Source: Tieghemiomyces parasiticus (taxonomy: Eukaryota > Kickxellomycota > Dimargaritomycetes > Dimargaritales > Dimargaritaceae). From it: 64,000 nt of DNA. Position numbers and translations under genes: made by a program. The stretch lies in NCBI GenBank assembly GCA_027575765.1, contig JANBPT010000054.1:1-64000 (forward strand), in the 5' to 3' direction. The notes beneath the pieces were generated by a model. That model was not told the origin of the DNA, made no database searches, and saw nothing but the letters and a program-made list of their open reading frames with translations. This document shows positions 22,410 to 33,728 of the stretch, in pieces. Position 1 is the stretch's first letter. Each line of letters begins with the position of its first letter.

Positions 22410-24134
22410 CTAGGCCTGGTTCTTGGAGGACTTGAGCGTCTGCAGCTCGGCCCGGAGATTGGCTTCCTTCTGAACCTTGACGATCTGCTCGGGTTCGAGG
22501 GTGGCACCTTCGTTCTGGCGCTGTTTGAGAGTCTCGATCTGCTTAAGCTGCCGGGTGACGGTACGCAACCGGTTACTGATAGCGTTCTCGCCGGGGGTGG
22601 AACCAGCGCCAGGCGGCGGAGCGGCGCCAGGGATGTAGCGGGCCTGGGTACCGGCTTTGTAAACCGGTGGGGCGGCAGTGACGGCGGGCGAGGCCGAGGT
22701 GGCCCCGCCGTTGGCCCGCTGGTTCTCGTCGTCCCGCCGGAAAGACGCCGGGGTAGGGGTGCCGCGGGCGTGAGGTGGACGGTAGGCTCCGGCGGCGACG
22801 GCCGGGCGAGTCGGAGTCTTGGATTCGACCGTAATACCGCGCGGGGGCGGGGACAGTGCGGAACGGTCGGGGAAGCGCTGCACTGGCAGTGGACGCCAGG
22901 TGGTCTGGTACAGTTCGTGAATCGGGCGGTGGAAGAGGAGGCTGCCGGTGTGGTGCCAGACCTTGATGCCATTGTCGACGCGCAGCCGCGGGGACAGTGT
23001 CGCCGTCATGAGGTGGCGACCGCTGGGCGCCCACGCACAGGTTGTCGAGTTGCTGCAGTCGAGGGTTACCAACTTAGTGCGCGTCTTGAGGTCCCAAATA
23101 TCTGTCTGGCCGGTCAGATTGCCGAACCCGGCGATGGCCACCAGCCGGCCCTGGGGATTGAACTGCACAAAGTTGCGCGGCGCCGTGCCAAAGTCGTGGA
23201 TACGGTTGGCGCGACGATCGAATAGGGCCGCCTTGGCTGGCATGTAGCCATATACCACCGCAAACTCTTTGGCATCTGGGTCGGGGTTCCACGCCACATC
23301 GTGGATGGGACCCTCCTTGTCCAACACCACGTGGCAGTCAAAGTTACCCGTGATGGTCAGGTAATAGAGGTTGGTCTCGCCGTAGTACGACTTACCCGTC
23401 GAGTCCATGTCGGTGGAGCACAGCACCAGCAGGTTGGTACCCAAAGAGTTCCAAATGAGCTGGGCCGTGTCGGCCTTGAAAAAGGTCTTCTGGGCCAGGG
23501 GCTGACGAAACTGGCCCACGGCGTAAAGGCGCACGTGGCCCGGTTGGCTCTTGCGGGCAGGTACAAACACGGCCACGGCAGGGGAACGGCCGGGCGAAAA
23601 GGCGAAGGTCGAGACGCCCTCCAACTGCAGGCGCAGGTGGACTCCACGATCCAGCCTGGTGGGGTCGAAGAAGTGGACCTCATTGGTGGCCAAGATAGCG
23701 CAGTACTGCTCGTTGTAACTCCACTGGAAGGTCCAGCTGGACTGCAGCTTGCGAGTAAAGGCCCCCAGCTGCTCGCCCGTGGCCGTAGCCCAGATGAGCG
23801 TGTTCTTGGGCAGTGGTCCTTCGGGTGGCTTCACGAAGCGCTCCCACGTCAGCAGGTAGGTGCCTTGCGGGGAAAAGTCAAGCTCCACGACGCCGGCCCG
23901 GGGTAGCACCTGGACCATCTGGTTCTTGGCCACGTCCAGGATATGTACGGCGTCGTTCGAAGCCCACGCGAACAGTCGGCCGTCAGGGCTATACTTCATA
24001 GCCCGGAGCATACCCTGGGGCTTGTCAAAGCCGGCGACATCCTGGACCTGGGGCGGTCCCGTGAGGAGGCCGATCTCTTTGACGGAGCGATCTGCGGAGG
24101 GCGGGGTATAGGAGAGCGGTGAAGCGTGATTCAT
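22410..24134 (-). CDS. EIF2A: Translation initiation factor eIF2A
   Basis: Uninterrupted frame of 574 residues from ATG 24134 (MNHASPLSYTPPSADRSVKE) to TAG 22410. eIF2A is a WD-repeat protein that can deliver initiator tRNA to the 40S subunit in alternative initiation; it is unrelated to the eIF2 trimer. The N-terminal ~400 residues form the beta-propeller, seen in phrases such as GMLRAMKYSPDGRLFAWASN, FSPQGTYLLTWERF, WTFQWSYNEQYCAILATNEV, GTNLLVLCSTDMDSTGKSYY and VQFNPQGRLVAIAGFGNLTG, followed by the conserved IWDLKTRTKLV and CAWAPSGRHLMTATLSPRLR. The C-terminal ~170 residues are a Pro/Ala-rich linker and a charged helix (TRQLKQIETLKQRQNEG), as in other eIF2A proteins. Length agrees with the family (about 580-640). 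Confidence 0.94.
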   Translation of the reverse strand: MNHASPLSYTPPSADRSVKEIGLLTGPPQVQDVAGFDKPQGMLRAMKYSPDGRLFAWASNDAVHILDVAKNQMVQVLPRAGVVELDFSPQGTYLLTWERFVKPPEGPLPKNTLIWATATGEQLGAFTRKLQSSWTFQWSYNEQYCAILATNEVHFFDPTRLDRGVHLRLQLEGVSTFAFSPGRSPAVAVFVPARKSQPGHVRLYAVGQFRQPLAQKTFFKADTAQLIWNSLGTNLLVLCSTDMDSTGKSYYGETNLYYLTITGNFDCHVVLDKEGPIHDVAWNPDPDAKEFAVVYGYMPAKAALFDRRANRIHDFGTAPRNFVQFNPQGRLVAIAGFGNLTGQTDIWDLKTRTKLVTLDCSNSTTCAWAPSGRHLMTATLSPRLRVDNGIKVWHHTGSLLFHRPIHELYQTTWRPLPVQRFPDRSALSPPPRGITVESKTPTRPAVAAGAYRPPHARGTPTPASFRRDDENQRANGGATSASPAVTAAPPVYKAGTQARYIPGAAPPPGAGSTPGENAISNRLRTVTRQLKQIETLKQRQNEGATLEPEQIVKVQKEANLRAELQTLKSSKNQA

Positions 24135-25858
24135 CAGATAGAGTTCGAGTAGGGCTCGGTACCCCTCCCCACAAGTGGGGAAATGTCTTCATTCACTCGG
24201 GTACAGGGAGCTGGGTGGGCGGGCGGGACAAGTGAAAAAAAGGGGGGGCGAGGCATTCATAGCCGCGGCTGGCGCTGGTCGCCGGGGTCGATGCATCGGG
24301 GAATTAGAGATCGACTGCCACGGAGCCAGCCCGATTCGTCGGTAGAAAACGGCAGCAACCGGCCTCTACGGGGTAGGGGTCTACTTACAGGCGATCTGGA
24401 GGTCTTCCATGACACGGGGGGAGAGGTGTGCTGCAGTACGGGGTGGGATGCGGTACGGATGGAAGAAGGTCAGAGTCTACCGAACGGCGACAGAACACAC
24501 ACAGAAGGGGGAAAAAAGAAAGAAGTGAGGACACCGGAGGCGGTGAGATTCAGGGCAGAGCAGGGATGGCGACCCATGGGCAGGGCGGGATGTGCTTTGG
24601 GATGGATGGGAAGGGGATGAGGGTGGGCCTTGCGCCTGTACGCTCACTGGGTGTGGCTTGACAGCTCTGGACATGGCGGCGTGGGAGATATCTGTATACG
24701 TGGGCGGGCCGTTGGAATGATGCCGGGGTATTCCGCTGTGGCGGAAGGGCGATTGCTGGCGCCAGCCCCGGGGTCGAGGTGCCCCTGCGAGCGATAAGCG
24801 GGTTTGCCAGCGATAAAAGATCCGCACTGCTACGTTTAATAGGCCTTCTGTCCGATGGTACGGTGGTGACTATGTAGATAGAGCAGTGCGCAATAATGTG
24901 TCTATACTCGGGCAGATCAGTTACTCTAGTGCCGGTGGTGTCTTTAGCACCAAGTATGGCTGATTGATAAAAACAAATATGGCGCATATATTACCTTGGC
25001 CAGACCCGTGTGACCCTATGCCGCGTTAGCCCAGAGCTCGCCGCCTCAATCTTTATAGGGCATAGTCTAAGCAGAACGAACTCACTCCGACGGCCTACCA
25101 TAGGGCTTGAAGGGACACCCCCAGCCAAGGCCCTGCTTTAACTCATGGCTAAACGATTCGTAGCCATAATCCCTCGCACCCAATACTATGTGAGGGTCTC
25201 ATCCAGCGCCAACGACGCGGGGAAACGACTGCGGCCTGCAAGGAGCAGCGCGGCCATTCTGGCTGTTGCTTGCACCCGTCGGAAAGGATAGATGGGGGGG
25301 GGTTGTCGGATATATGGTGGCGTGGATAGATGCCGAGGACATCTAGTATTCCCCCCCCACTGGGCGCCGTCCCTGCACTTGGTCTGTAGCCCCTCACATG
25401 GTTGAAATCACCGGTAGGTTTTGGACCAAGTATCCCTTATTATCCTGCCCATCTCTTTGGATAATCCGCTGGAGTCTCTGCAAAATAACGTGCCAGACTA
25501 GGTGCATTATACACCGCCACTTTACGCTGCCCCCCCCCCGTGGTAATCACATTTCTGGTCTGCAGACATACCCCTGGAGCAACGTAGTACGAGGTTCGAC
25601 TAGGCCGGATGTGCGTGGGGGATAAGGGGGTTGCACAAACCCCCTACCCGCGTCCAGCCGCACCCCCAGTCCAACGTCACCAGTCCTGCTACAGCTTCCC
25701 TATCCGACCCTTCCCCAGCTCACTGACGTGCCTTGACGCCAAGCTGACAACCTCATTGAATCTCTACATTTATTCTACCTCTGCCTACTACACCTTTCCT
25801 TTAATACCCCTTACCTACACCCGATTACGACTGCCACTACGCAGGTTAATTTCTACAA
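24135..25858. other. Divergent intergenic region, eIF2A / thiamine pyrophosphokinase
   Basis: 1.7 kb with poly-G and poly-C runs (near 25295, 25353, 25530) and a pyrimidine-rich stretch before the downstream ATG. No gene-like frame or RNA gene recognised. The pyrimidine-rich part near 25640-25858 is probably the leader of the kinase gene. Confidence 0.55.
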
Positions 25859-27413
25859 ATGCCTGCCAGCCCACTTCGTTTTCGGCATTCCCCTAGCCAG
25901 ACCATTCTGGGCCGCCAGCCCAACCATAGCACCGCCGGCCGTCCGTCCACCGGGCGGCTAGCCCTTCTCTTACTCAACCAACCCGTTGAAAGGACCGACA
26001 CACGCTTTGCATCGCTCTGGCGCCGGGCCGACCTGCGCATTTGCGCCGACGGGGGAGCCAACCGGCTGTACGATAGCTTTCACAGCTCCCAAGGTGGAGC
26101 TTGTTACTCCCCGCCGGCCCACAGTGCCCTATTCGGCCGGCCAGGATCGGCGGATACTCACAGTATTGACGACGTGGGGTCAGAAAAGAGTGAGGCTTCA
26201 GCCACCGGTGAGTTCGTCCCCGACGGTATTTGTGGCGACCTGGATTCCGTGCGCCCTGAGGTAGCCAAGTATTTCGCCGCCAAGGGTACCGAGGTGCGTC
26301 AAGTCAAGGATCAGGATACGACCGACTTCATGAAGTGTCTGTCATGGATCGATACCCTAGTTACCGCCAAGGGACACAGTGTGTCTGAGGTAAGTCGGCG
26401 CGGGGTGCCTAAACCAGGGAGACTCCTCAGAGGCACGCCGATGGATATCTACGCTCATTCCTAAGGCCTAGCGGAGGCCGTCCGGCTCGCTGTGGTCTGA
26501 TGTGTGCAAAAGGAGGATATGGCCACACCCTCTCTTATTATTTAGCCCCTCTGAGCGACATAAATTATGTCATCTTTGTGTTTGCGCCCACTGGTTGATC
26601 AATCATTGACCCACTACACCTTTATTTCCCACCTTATCACCATATCCCATCATTTACCATTCAGGTCACGGTGGTGGCCTATGGTGGCCTCGGCGGCCGG
26701 TTCGATCATACCATGTCAAGTATCTACACCCTGTACAATTTTGGTGTGGAACGGCCCATCTACCTTGTATCTCGCAACACAATGACTTGCTTACTACAAG
26801 AGGTAAAGTATCCATCTTGATTGAATGCGGATGAATTCTATCCAAGCCGATACATGGATCCACCTTACTCGTAGTTCCGAGGCTCTCTCTCTCCCCTTAG
26901 AGCCAACCCAAGCTAACCTAGTAACTGGGTTGCCACCTTTAAATATATATACATATATATTATACCCTCCTCCCTCCCTCATCTCGCACTGCACAGGGCG
27001 AGAGCCGCATCGAGTGCGACTGGTACAAGTCCCGGCCGACCTGCGGCATTCTACCCATTGGGGCCGACTCGACTGTCCTCACTACTCGGGGCCTGCGCTG
27101 GAACCTAAGTAAGTCCTATCATTTCACCAAAAAGGGCAGGTGCAATGTGTGGTCATATTGTGAACCCACTAGAGTCGTTTCGTAAATGACCCGACAACTC
27201 ACAAGTACATCCGCTCCCCTTCCCCCCTCCCCGCCCTTTATACCTCCGTGCAATATATTTATTTTCACATTATAACTTTCCTTCCCAGATAACCAAGAAT
27301 CGTCCTTCCATGGTATGCTCAGTACTTCTAATATCATTGATGAACCGGAGGTCGTCATAACCACCTCGAAGCCGATCATTTGGACCATGGACTTGGATGG
27401 TGAGGAGACTTAG
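25859..27413 (+). CDS. THI80: Thiamine pyrophosphokinase
   Basis: Four exons, 25859-26389, 26665-26802, 26997-27108 and 27289-27413, join in frame to 301 residues (yeast Thi80 319). The enzyme transfers pyrophosphate from ATP to thiamine to make the cofactor thiamine diphosphate. Family motifs in order: RICADGGANRLYD, GDLDSVRPEV, KDQDTTDFMKCL, then in exon 2 VVAYGGLGGRFDHTMSSIYT, in exon 3 CGILPIGADSTVLTTRGLRW, and in exon 4 NNQESSFHGMLSTSNIID followed by TSKPIIWTMDL. The substrate-contacting Asp residues of DGGAN, GDLDS and DxTDF are all kept. Between the first two motifs is an insertion of about 40 residues of Ser/Gly-rich sequence. All introns start with GTAAGT or GTAAAG. No thiamine riboswitch was recognised, but none was excluded by folding. 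Confidence 0.95.
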
Positions 27414-27878
27414 TCTGGATTACCCGCATTTCGGACACTACATCAATGCTGTCCAACGGCCTTCGGTCCCTATTATCGATTACAATGATGTGAAATTATC
27501 TAGACACCGCGGCGCTCTACATATATAATCGTACTTTTTGTATAATTTATTGTTGTTTTTACTTAACTCCAAGACCCCAATAATTAACAACACTATATAC
27601 TTCCTATACCGTCGTCAACCATTCGGGAGGCGAGCAGGAGACGACGGGCGAGTCAAGCCTAGGAAAGCCCACGAAGTGTATTTTGGGCCTGTAGGTTAAT
27701 TGTTTCGAAGTCGATAGCAGCTCTAGATGGTATCGGACGGAGCCGAACCGATGATAACTAAAAGTAAATAAATACACAGTCGACTTTACTTCAACTACTA
27801 CTACTACTACTACAAAAAGGCACTTGGGGCCTTCTCTTTCTCTCCTCACCGAAGAATAACCATAATGATAAATAAACT
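27414..27878. other. Convergent 3' flank with ACT microsatellite
   Basis: 465 bases between the convergent ends of the kinase and the Mil1-like gene. It is AT-rich and contains a short (ACT)n run at about 27794-27813. No gene. Confidence 0.6.
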
Positions 27879-30800
27879 CTAAGGTTTCGGGTCGATGACC
27901 ATCTTGGGTAGGGTCGACTTGATCTCCCGAACGACACAGCCGGCAGCCTCCAACTCTTGGCGGATCAGTTCCATATCGTCCAGTGGCTCCCCGGTGACTG
28001 TTCGGGCCCGACCGGCCGGAGACAACGACGACTCGGTCATCCCGGCCGCGGCCGCAGCCCCCATGACGGTGGTGGGCGTAGTACTGGCTTTGGCCCCTCG
28101 ACTGAATGGGAGCATCGACCCGAAGAGGGACCGGCTGTTACCGGACGTCTGGCGCTGATGACTCGGGGCGGTCACGGAGGTTTGCATAGCGACACTCCCC
28201 GCATACGACCCGCCGGCGCTCGACCGGCTCACGTTGGCGATATCGGCACTGGCGGATCGGGTCAGGTCACTCGCGGGTAAGCCCGGAGGAGGTGTGGCAG
28301 CGGTAACTTCTTCGGTGGCGGACCCCGGTGGTGGTCGCGGGTTCGAAGCCGCACTGCCTTCCTCCGCCGCCGCCCCTCCTCCTTCACGGGGAGTCTCACC
28401 GTCACCCTCATTGGGTGGTACATCATCCGCATCCGGGTCCAGAAACTCGTCGCTGGTGACCTCAAACCCAACCAGCTTCAAGAGCCGAGGCATGTACGTT
28501 CGGTATGACATGTGACCATCTAGGGTATCTGAAATGTCAATGTTTTCGATACTGGACACCCCCTCGACGGGCATGAGACCGGCAACGACGCCACGGTTAA
28601 GGTTGGTATAGCGGTACAGGAATCCGAGCACCCAGTCGTTGCGCGCGTACGAGTTGACGAACCGGCCGCCCACGACGCTGGCGCACAGCCGCCAGTCTTC
28701 CAACGAGGCCGTGACGGGGGCCCCAAACAGGTACACATCCTCGATGATGCCGAAGGCGTTGGATTTGGCTAGCTCCAGGAGGCAATAAAAGATCAGACGG
28801 GCCCCCAGCGAGTAGCCAATAAGGGTGATGGGGCGGTACCCCTGAGCGCGCTGCAGGAGCACATCGGCCAAGATGGCACCGGCTTTGCGGGTGCGGTCCA
28901 GACCGATGGACCACGGGTTATCGACCAGGTACCCAATCTTGGATAAGGTGAGCGGCCAGGTAAGCGCCGATAGCAGACCGTGCAGCATCGTGTACTGCAG
29001 GATTTGGACGGTAGCCGTGGAGAGAACCTCACCGGCCAGCATCTTCAGGATACTTCCGAGCTCGCGTAGCATCTCGGGCTCAAAGAAAAGGGCGTACTGG
29101 TCGCCGACGACCTCGTCAATAACCGAAAACGGTAGCGTTCCGTCGTCATCAGTCGTCAACCACCCCGGGACGGTGAGTACCAGACTGACCCGCTTGCGGT
29201 CGCGGACTGTGAGGAACTCGAACGTACTGATCCCGCGGGTTCGCCGTTCCATTTTGATACCGGCCAAACTGCTTCCGGCTAACGCCCCGCTGGTGGTAAT
29301 GAGCGCCGCCCCACCGATGCTGCCAAAGAAGGCCGTGGTGCCGCTGACTCCGATAGTGGCGAAGGCCGCGCCCAATCCGGCGCCAATGGCCGGAGCCAAT
29401 AACCCCGTGGAGAGCCCCAGGACTAGGCCGCCCCCGATGGTGGCTAATCCCATAATGACCCACCGTCGCTTCTTCTCCTTCTTGTTGTAGCGGCTCATTC
29501 GGTCGGCGTGTAGTTTGAGGGTCTCCACCGTACTTAGGCCCGACTTGCCCCCAGAGAGGTGCCGGTCGCGGACCGGCGACCGTACCACGGGAGAGTTGGG
29601 AGTCGTGGGACTGCCCGACGGGGCAACGCCGTCGCCATCGTCGGTTGTAAGGGTGGGCTCAGCGTCGGGGGGGCCCGGCTCCGCGTCGTCGGCGTCGTCG
29701 TTGGTCGCGTCGGCCATTTCGAAGAGCTTAAGCTGCTCGGTGATACTGTGTTCCAGACGTAGCACTTCAACCCAGTCTAGGTCGAGACACTCCGCCAGTC
29801 GCCGTAGAAAGTACCGCGCACGGGCGTCGTACACATTGTCGGTCAGGAATAGCAAGAACATGTCGAGAACGATGGTCTTTTTGATGTCGATGGTGATCAA
29901 GTCGGTGGGCTTGGGCTTGGGCGGAGTGGACGGTTTCGACTCGACCACGGGCTTGTCGCCGTCATCGGTAGCGGCGGCGTCGACCGGGGAGGTGGTCGGA
30001 CTGCCCTCCACATTGTCCTCTGAGGCATTGACCTGAGTTCGGGCCTGGGCCTGGGCCCGATGTTCGGCAGGCAAAAAGGGGTTTACGTCGCCGAAACCGT
30101 GGTTCGCGTCCCGAGATGTAGGCGAGGAAAAGAGGGTTGACGCGCTTGGGTTATGGTCGTGAAGGTCAGGGGCCTTGAACGGGTCGATGCTCATAGCCAG
30201 GTCCCACTCGTCAAAGGTCGGGGAGGTCACCGCTGCGGGTGGGAGCGCTGGTGGTGGGTGGTCCGATCCACCGGGGGTTGAGCGCCGACCCCCGTGGTCC
30301 GGAAATTCGAAGGGATTTTCCTGCTCCCAGGTGTCCCCCAGACCGAAATTAACCGCCGTATCCGACTGTAAATCTTCGCCCACCTCGAAATTGACGGCGG
30401 CAGGAGAGCCCGGCTCGAATAGAGTGTCGCGTATGCTCGCCACGTCGTCGTTGACCACGGACAGTTTCTGTTCTGACGTGACCACTATCGTTTCACCCTC
30501 GGACACCAGCGAACTGGTCAAGTCGCTGGTCTTCACGTTGTGGCGGGACATTTGTTCAATCATGCGTTGTTCTAACCCGGTCGGCGGTAGTGGTGAAGTA
30601 AGGGTACCGATACCATTCACAACGATAATTAGTGTCTGATAAATTGTGACGAAGCCAGTCCTAAATTGGTGCCTGCGGGGGTGCCGCATGGTTCAGCCAT
30701 CGCGAGTGTGATGTGAGCCTTTCCATGTCGGGCGCCATTCCCAAGCTAGGAGGTACTGGGCAAGTATTTAGATTTCCACTTACCCGACTCGTCCAACTGC

Positions 30801-31555
30801 ATGTGGCTGTACAGTTTCCGCATCGACTTGCGGACGAAATTGAGGTAACTCGAAGTGGCCAGCATGGCCTCCTTGTGGCGCACGTCGAACCGGGTTTCAA
30901 GCTCGATGAACAACAGATAACATAGACCGACGTAAGCGATTTTCTGGCGTTCGCTCAGGATCCCCTGGCTGGCCTGGCGCTGTTGCTCGCGTTCAGCGTC
31001 GACGAGTTTGCGGTGTTCGGTGACGGCATCGGGCGCCTGCTGGCGTTGCACATGGGCAATGTCATACTTCTCCCCGTCCGGCAGGTCTTCCGGGGACGGT
31101 TTGTGAATGAGAGGAATGTCGGAGACCAGTGGTGGGAGAGCCGACAGGGTGGGCGGGAGGACCGGGCTGTCGGATAAGGTTTGCATGCCGTCAGGTCCCG
31201 CCGACACCGTCCGATTGCGGGCCCCGCCCTTCGCCGGGCCGCTCGCCGTCGGTGTTGGGGGCCCTGGCGGGGTAGCCTTGGATGTTGTGCCCCGGCGCGG
31301 AGTCGGCTGGATTGGGCTAGGCTGGCTGTCGCTTCGCATCGGCCGCCGGTCTAGTTTGAAGTTGGACTGGTCAAAGGCCAGGTCAAAGTCGTAGTCTTTG
31401 CGGCGATCGAACTTGTGGCAGCCGGAGACAGGGGCTTGTAAGGCGCCTAAGGAGGGCAGGTTGCCACTGGAGCCGGCCAGTACCGGGGGCCTTGGCATCT
31501 GGGAGCCTTGAGGGCCCATGGAGGCCGAGGACCCCGAACGTGAGCGGTTGGACAT
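27879..31555 (-). CDS. TMCO4/Mil1-family (DUF726) alpha/beta-hydrolase membrane protein
   Basis: Exons 31555-30784 and 30571-27879 join in phase 1 (..SHMQLDES|EQRMIEQMSRHN..) to 1154 residues. The middle carries the family's hydrophobic glycine-rich membrane block at about residues 626-695 (WVIMGLATIGGGLVLGLSTG and following). After it comes an alpha/beta-hydrolase domain with nucleophile elbow GYSLG at 843-847, set in LIGYSLGARLIFYCLLELAK, then VYLFGAPV and GRFVNSYARNDWVLGFLYR. Yeast Mil1 is a putative lipase that interacts with the AP-1 adaptor; human TMCO4 is the related protein. The N-terminal ~130 residues and the C-terminal ~200 are disordered and Ser/Pro/acidic. A catalytic Asp and His are likely in NDWVLGF and DGHMSYR, by family comparison. 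Start at 31555 is the first ATG. Confidence 0.88.
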
Positions 31556-32562
31556 GGACAGGAGAGGGGCGTCGTATGAGTTCCTGGGCACAAATTGAGC
31601 AGACAGTCTCGCCCTGCTACAAGTTGGGAAGCTGTTGGCGTCCGACGTTGGTAGATGATTAAACAGGGCCTGGCCAGTTGCTAGACGGCGATGCGTGGTG
31701 CAACCCGAGGAGGAACGGCGGAGTTCGGGCGGCCGAAGCAGAAGTGGTCACAATGGCGATATGGAATGAGCCCCGAGGCGATGTAAGACTGACTGGCCTA
31801 AGGAGGGAGGAGGTTAAGGGGGATGCGGGAATGTACTAATTTCGATGGCGAGACACTAGCAAGGGGGAGTAGGCGGAGATGAATGGGCGTGTTTGCAAGG
31901 GCGTTTCAGGGTGCCCCGTTGGTAATTAAATGTCGAGCCAAGCGAGTTAATGGTTAGTGGGAGAAGGGTTGCGTGGCTGTATGGCTTGCGTCGCCGCGGC
32001 CCGACTGTACAAGGGAGTGAGCCAGGTGGGTATATCGGGGAACTGGGCAAGTTGGGCCCCAACTGCATGCCACATTATGCTTGTCGGGCGGAACTGTCAC
32101 GTCGAAGGGGCCCAGAGGGCCAGGGGACTCGGATCGGCGCATTAACCCGCCCCCTCTGAACCTCTTGGGCTTACATTAGGTGGGAAGAGGCATCACGTGA
32201 TGGTGTAGGTAGAAGAGGGTGACCACCTCGGGTCTCAGCGTAGCCATCTGCAGGCAGGCGGTGGGAGCTCCAGCTGTGCTGGATTAAAAACGAGCCTAGC
32301 TAATTAAACCCATGAGAAGGTTGTCCTCCTAACGACCCTCTGGGCATTAGCCACAGCAGCCAGAAAAAAGAAAAGAAAAAGACGCCCCCTTTGTTGGGAG
32401 GCGAAACCCAAGAGGTCAGCCATGTTCCTCGTGGGCTTGTGATACACGATTTATATATAAAACTTTGCAGTAGGGTAGAAATAAAGCGGTGGCCAGTCGG
32501 ATGGCATGGCCAACATTAACACAATTAAGGATGGGCCTTCAACCCTGTGCGTCAGGACTCAC
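31556..32562. other. Intergenic, about 1 kb
   Basis: Lies upstream of the Mil1-like gene and downstream of the next minus-strand gene. The part near 32460-32560 probably contains the intron and last short exon of that gene. Otherwise no gene seen. Confidence 0.5.
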
Positions 32563-33154
32563 CAAATAAAATACGGGTGCCCAGGCGGGCCTGGGCCTGG
32601 ACCTTACGCAGCCGGCCGGCCAACCGCTCGGTACAGAGGGCAGGTTCGGGTACGCGGTGGTCGGCCACCAACCGGCGGGCCAGCTCGGTCACATCGTCAT
32701 TCTCGTAGACCGATAAGCGCTGCACGGCGCGGGTGTGGAGTTCCACGTCCACCGTGACGAGGTGCCGACCACGGGGGCCAAGCGGCGGGGACGCGGCGGC
32801 GTATGCCGTGTGGCTTGGAGTACGGGAGATGGCCGGGCGGACAGGTGTGGCGGTGGACGTGGTCTTCCAGGCGTAGCCCGGACCAGGCTGCGAGTGGCTC
32901 TTGGCGAGCGGCGGCTGGGTCGCCGGCGAAATGGACGCGAAGAGGGAAACGGCCGGGGGCAGGTCGTGGTGGTTGGTCGGGGGCGTGGCCGGAAGGCGGG
33001 GGAACCCCACCACGGGGGAGGTTGCCGACTGGCCGATGGGCGTGGTGTTGCGGGACCGTGGGCCAAACGTGGGCCGGAACTCCGGGGCGTTGGGCGACAG
33101 GAAGGAGAAAGAGGACGGCTTGGCATCCGCGGGAGGCCCGGTCGAGGCCGCCAT
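32563..33154 (-). CDS. Unknown Pro-rich protein with small C-terminal domain; 3' exon unresolved
   Basis: From ATG 33154 (MAASTGPPADAKPSSFSF) the frame runs about 120 disordered Ser/Pro residues. A compact stretch follows: LVTVDVELHTRAVQRLSVYE, NDDVTELARRLVADHRVP, CTERLAGRLRKVQAQ. This beta-strand, acidic loop, helix pattern resembles the small domains found at C-termini of many fungal proteins, but I cannot name it. The frame ends soon after ..GTRILF at a strong donor (GTGAGT, 32562-32557), so a 3' exon is expected. One acceptor candidate is AAAG before 32462, unproven. An in-frame ATG at 33283 would add a hydrophobic N-terminus (HLLACASLLLWLP); I prefer 33154 but cannot exclude it. Confidence 0.55.
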
Positions 33155-33728
33155 CTGGACCAGAACGTGAGGAATCGGGATAGGGGGAGAGCTGGGTGGT
33201 GGTGGTGGCTGAGCGGTCGGAAGCCAGAGCAGAAGGGATGCACAAGCCAGGAGATGAGGCGGGAGGGCGGAGTTGTGGGTCATGTCGAGGCCACCCGCAG
33301 CGTGAAGGCACCTCGGAGGGGTGTGGTACGTGCGGGCAGGAGGGCTTCCACTCACGACTGGTGGAGGTTAAAGTGGGCGGTGCCACGTTAGCCCCCCCCC
33401 CCGCCTTCTCGCTATCTGACTTGTGGGGTGAGGGCCCACCCCCGCTGCGAGGGTCCATCGCCACTCCATTGGGCCAGGCAGCGGCGACCTTTACTGCCAC
33501 CAACCACACGCTCCGTTGCCCTTCCACAACCCAGACCTGCTTTCCACTTTCTTTTCTCCAGTCCTCGTTTGCACGGCTTCCGCACCCGCATTCGCCGGCA
33601 CACATGCCTCGCACTTTGACCCCTGTCCGCCGGACCTTTTAAATCCTCCAGCTGCACCTTTCGCCACCGGCCCCTCCCACTCAGACCTACAGCCTACTGC
33701 CCTGCTACAGTCTATCAACCCTTTCGCC
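33155..33728. other. Bidirectional promoter region
   Basis: 574 bases between the start of the unknown Pro-rich protein (minus) and the Sds3-like gene (plus). It has a C-run at 33393-33402 and a pyrimidine-rich leader before 33729. No gene. Confidence 0.6.

Noticed and set aside
23301..23906. 201-codon plus-strand frame inside eIF2A
   Set aside because: Antisense shadow of the GC-rich eIF2A coding sequence; the eIF2A frame has clear WD motifs.
27794..27813. (ACT)n run as a functional element
   Set aside because: Short microsatellite in a 3' flank; nothing suggests more than slippage.
28873..29490. 205-codon plus-strand frame inside the Mil1-like gene
   Set aside because: Antisense shadow of the hydrolase coding region.
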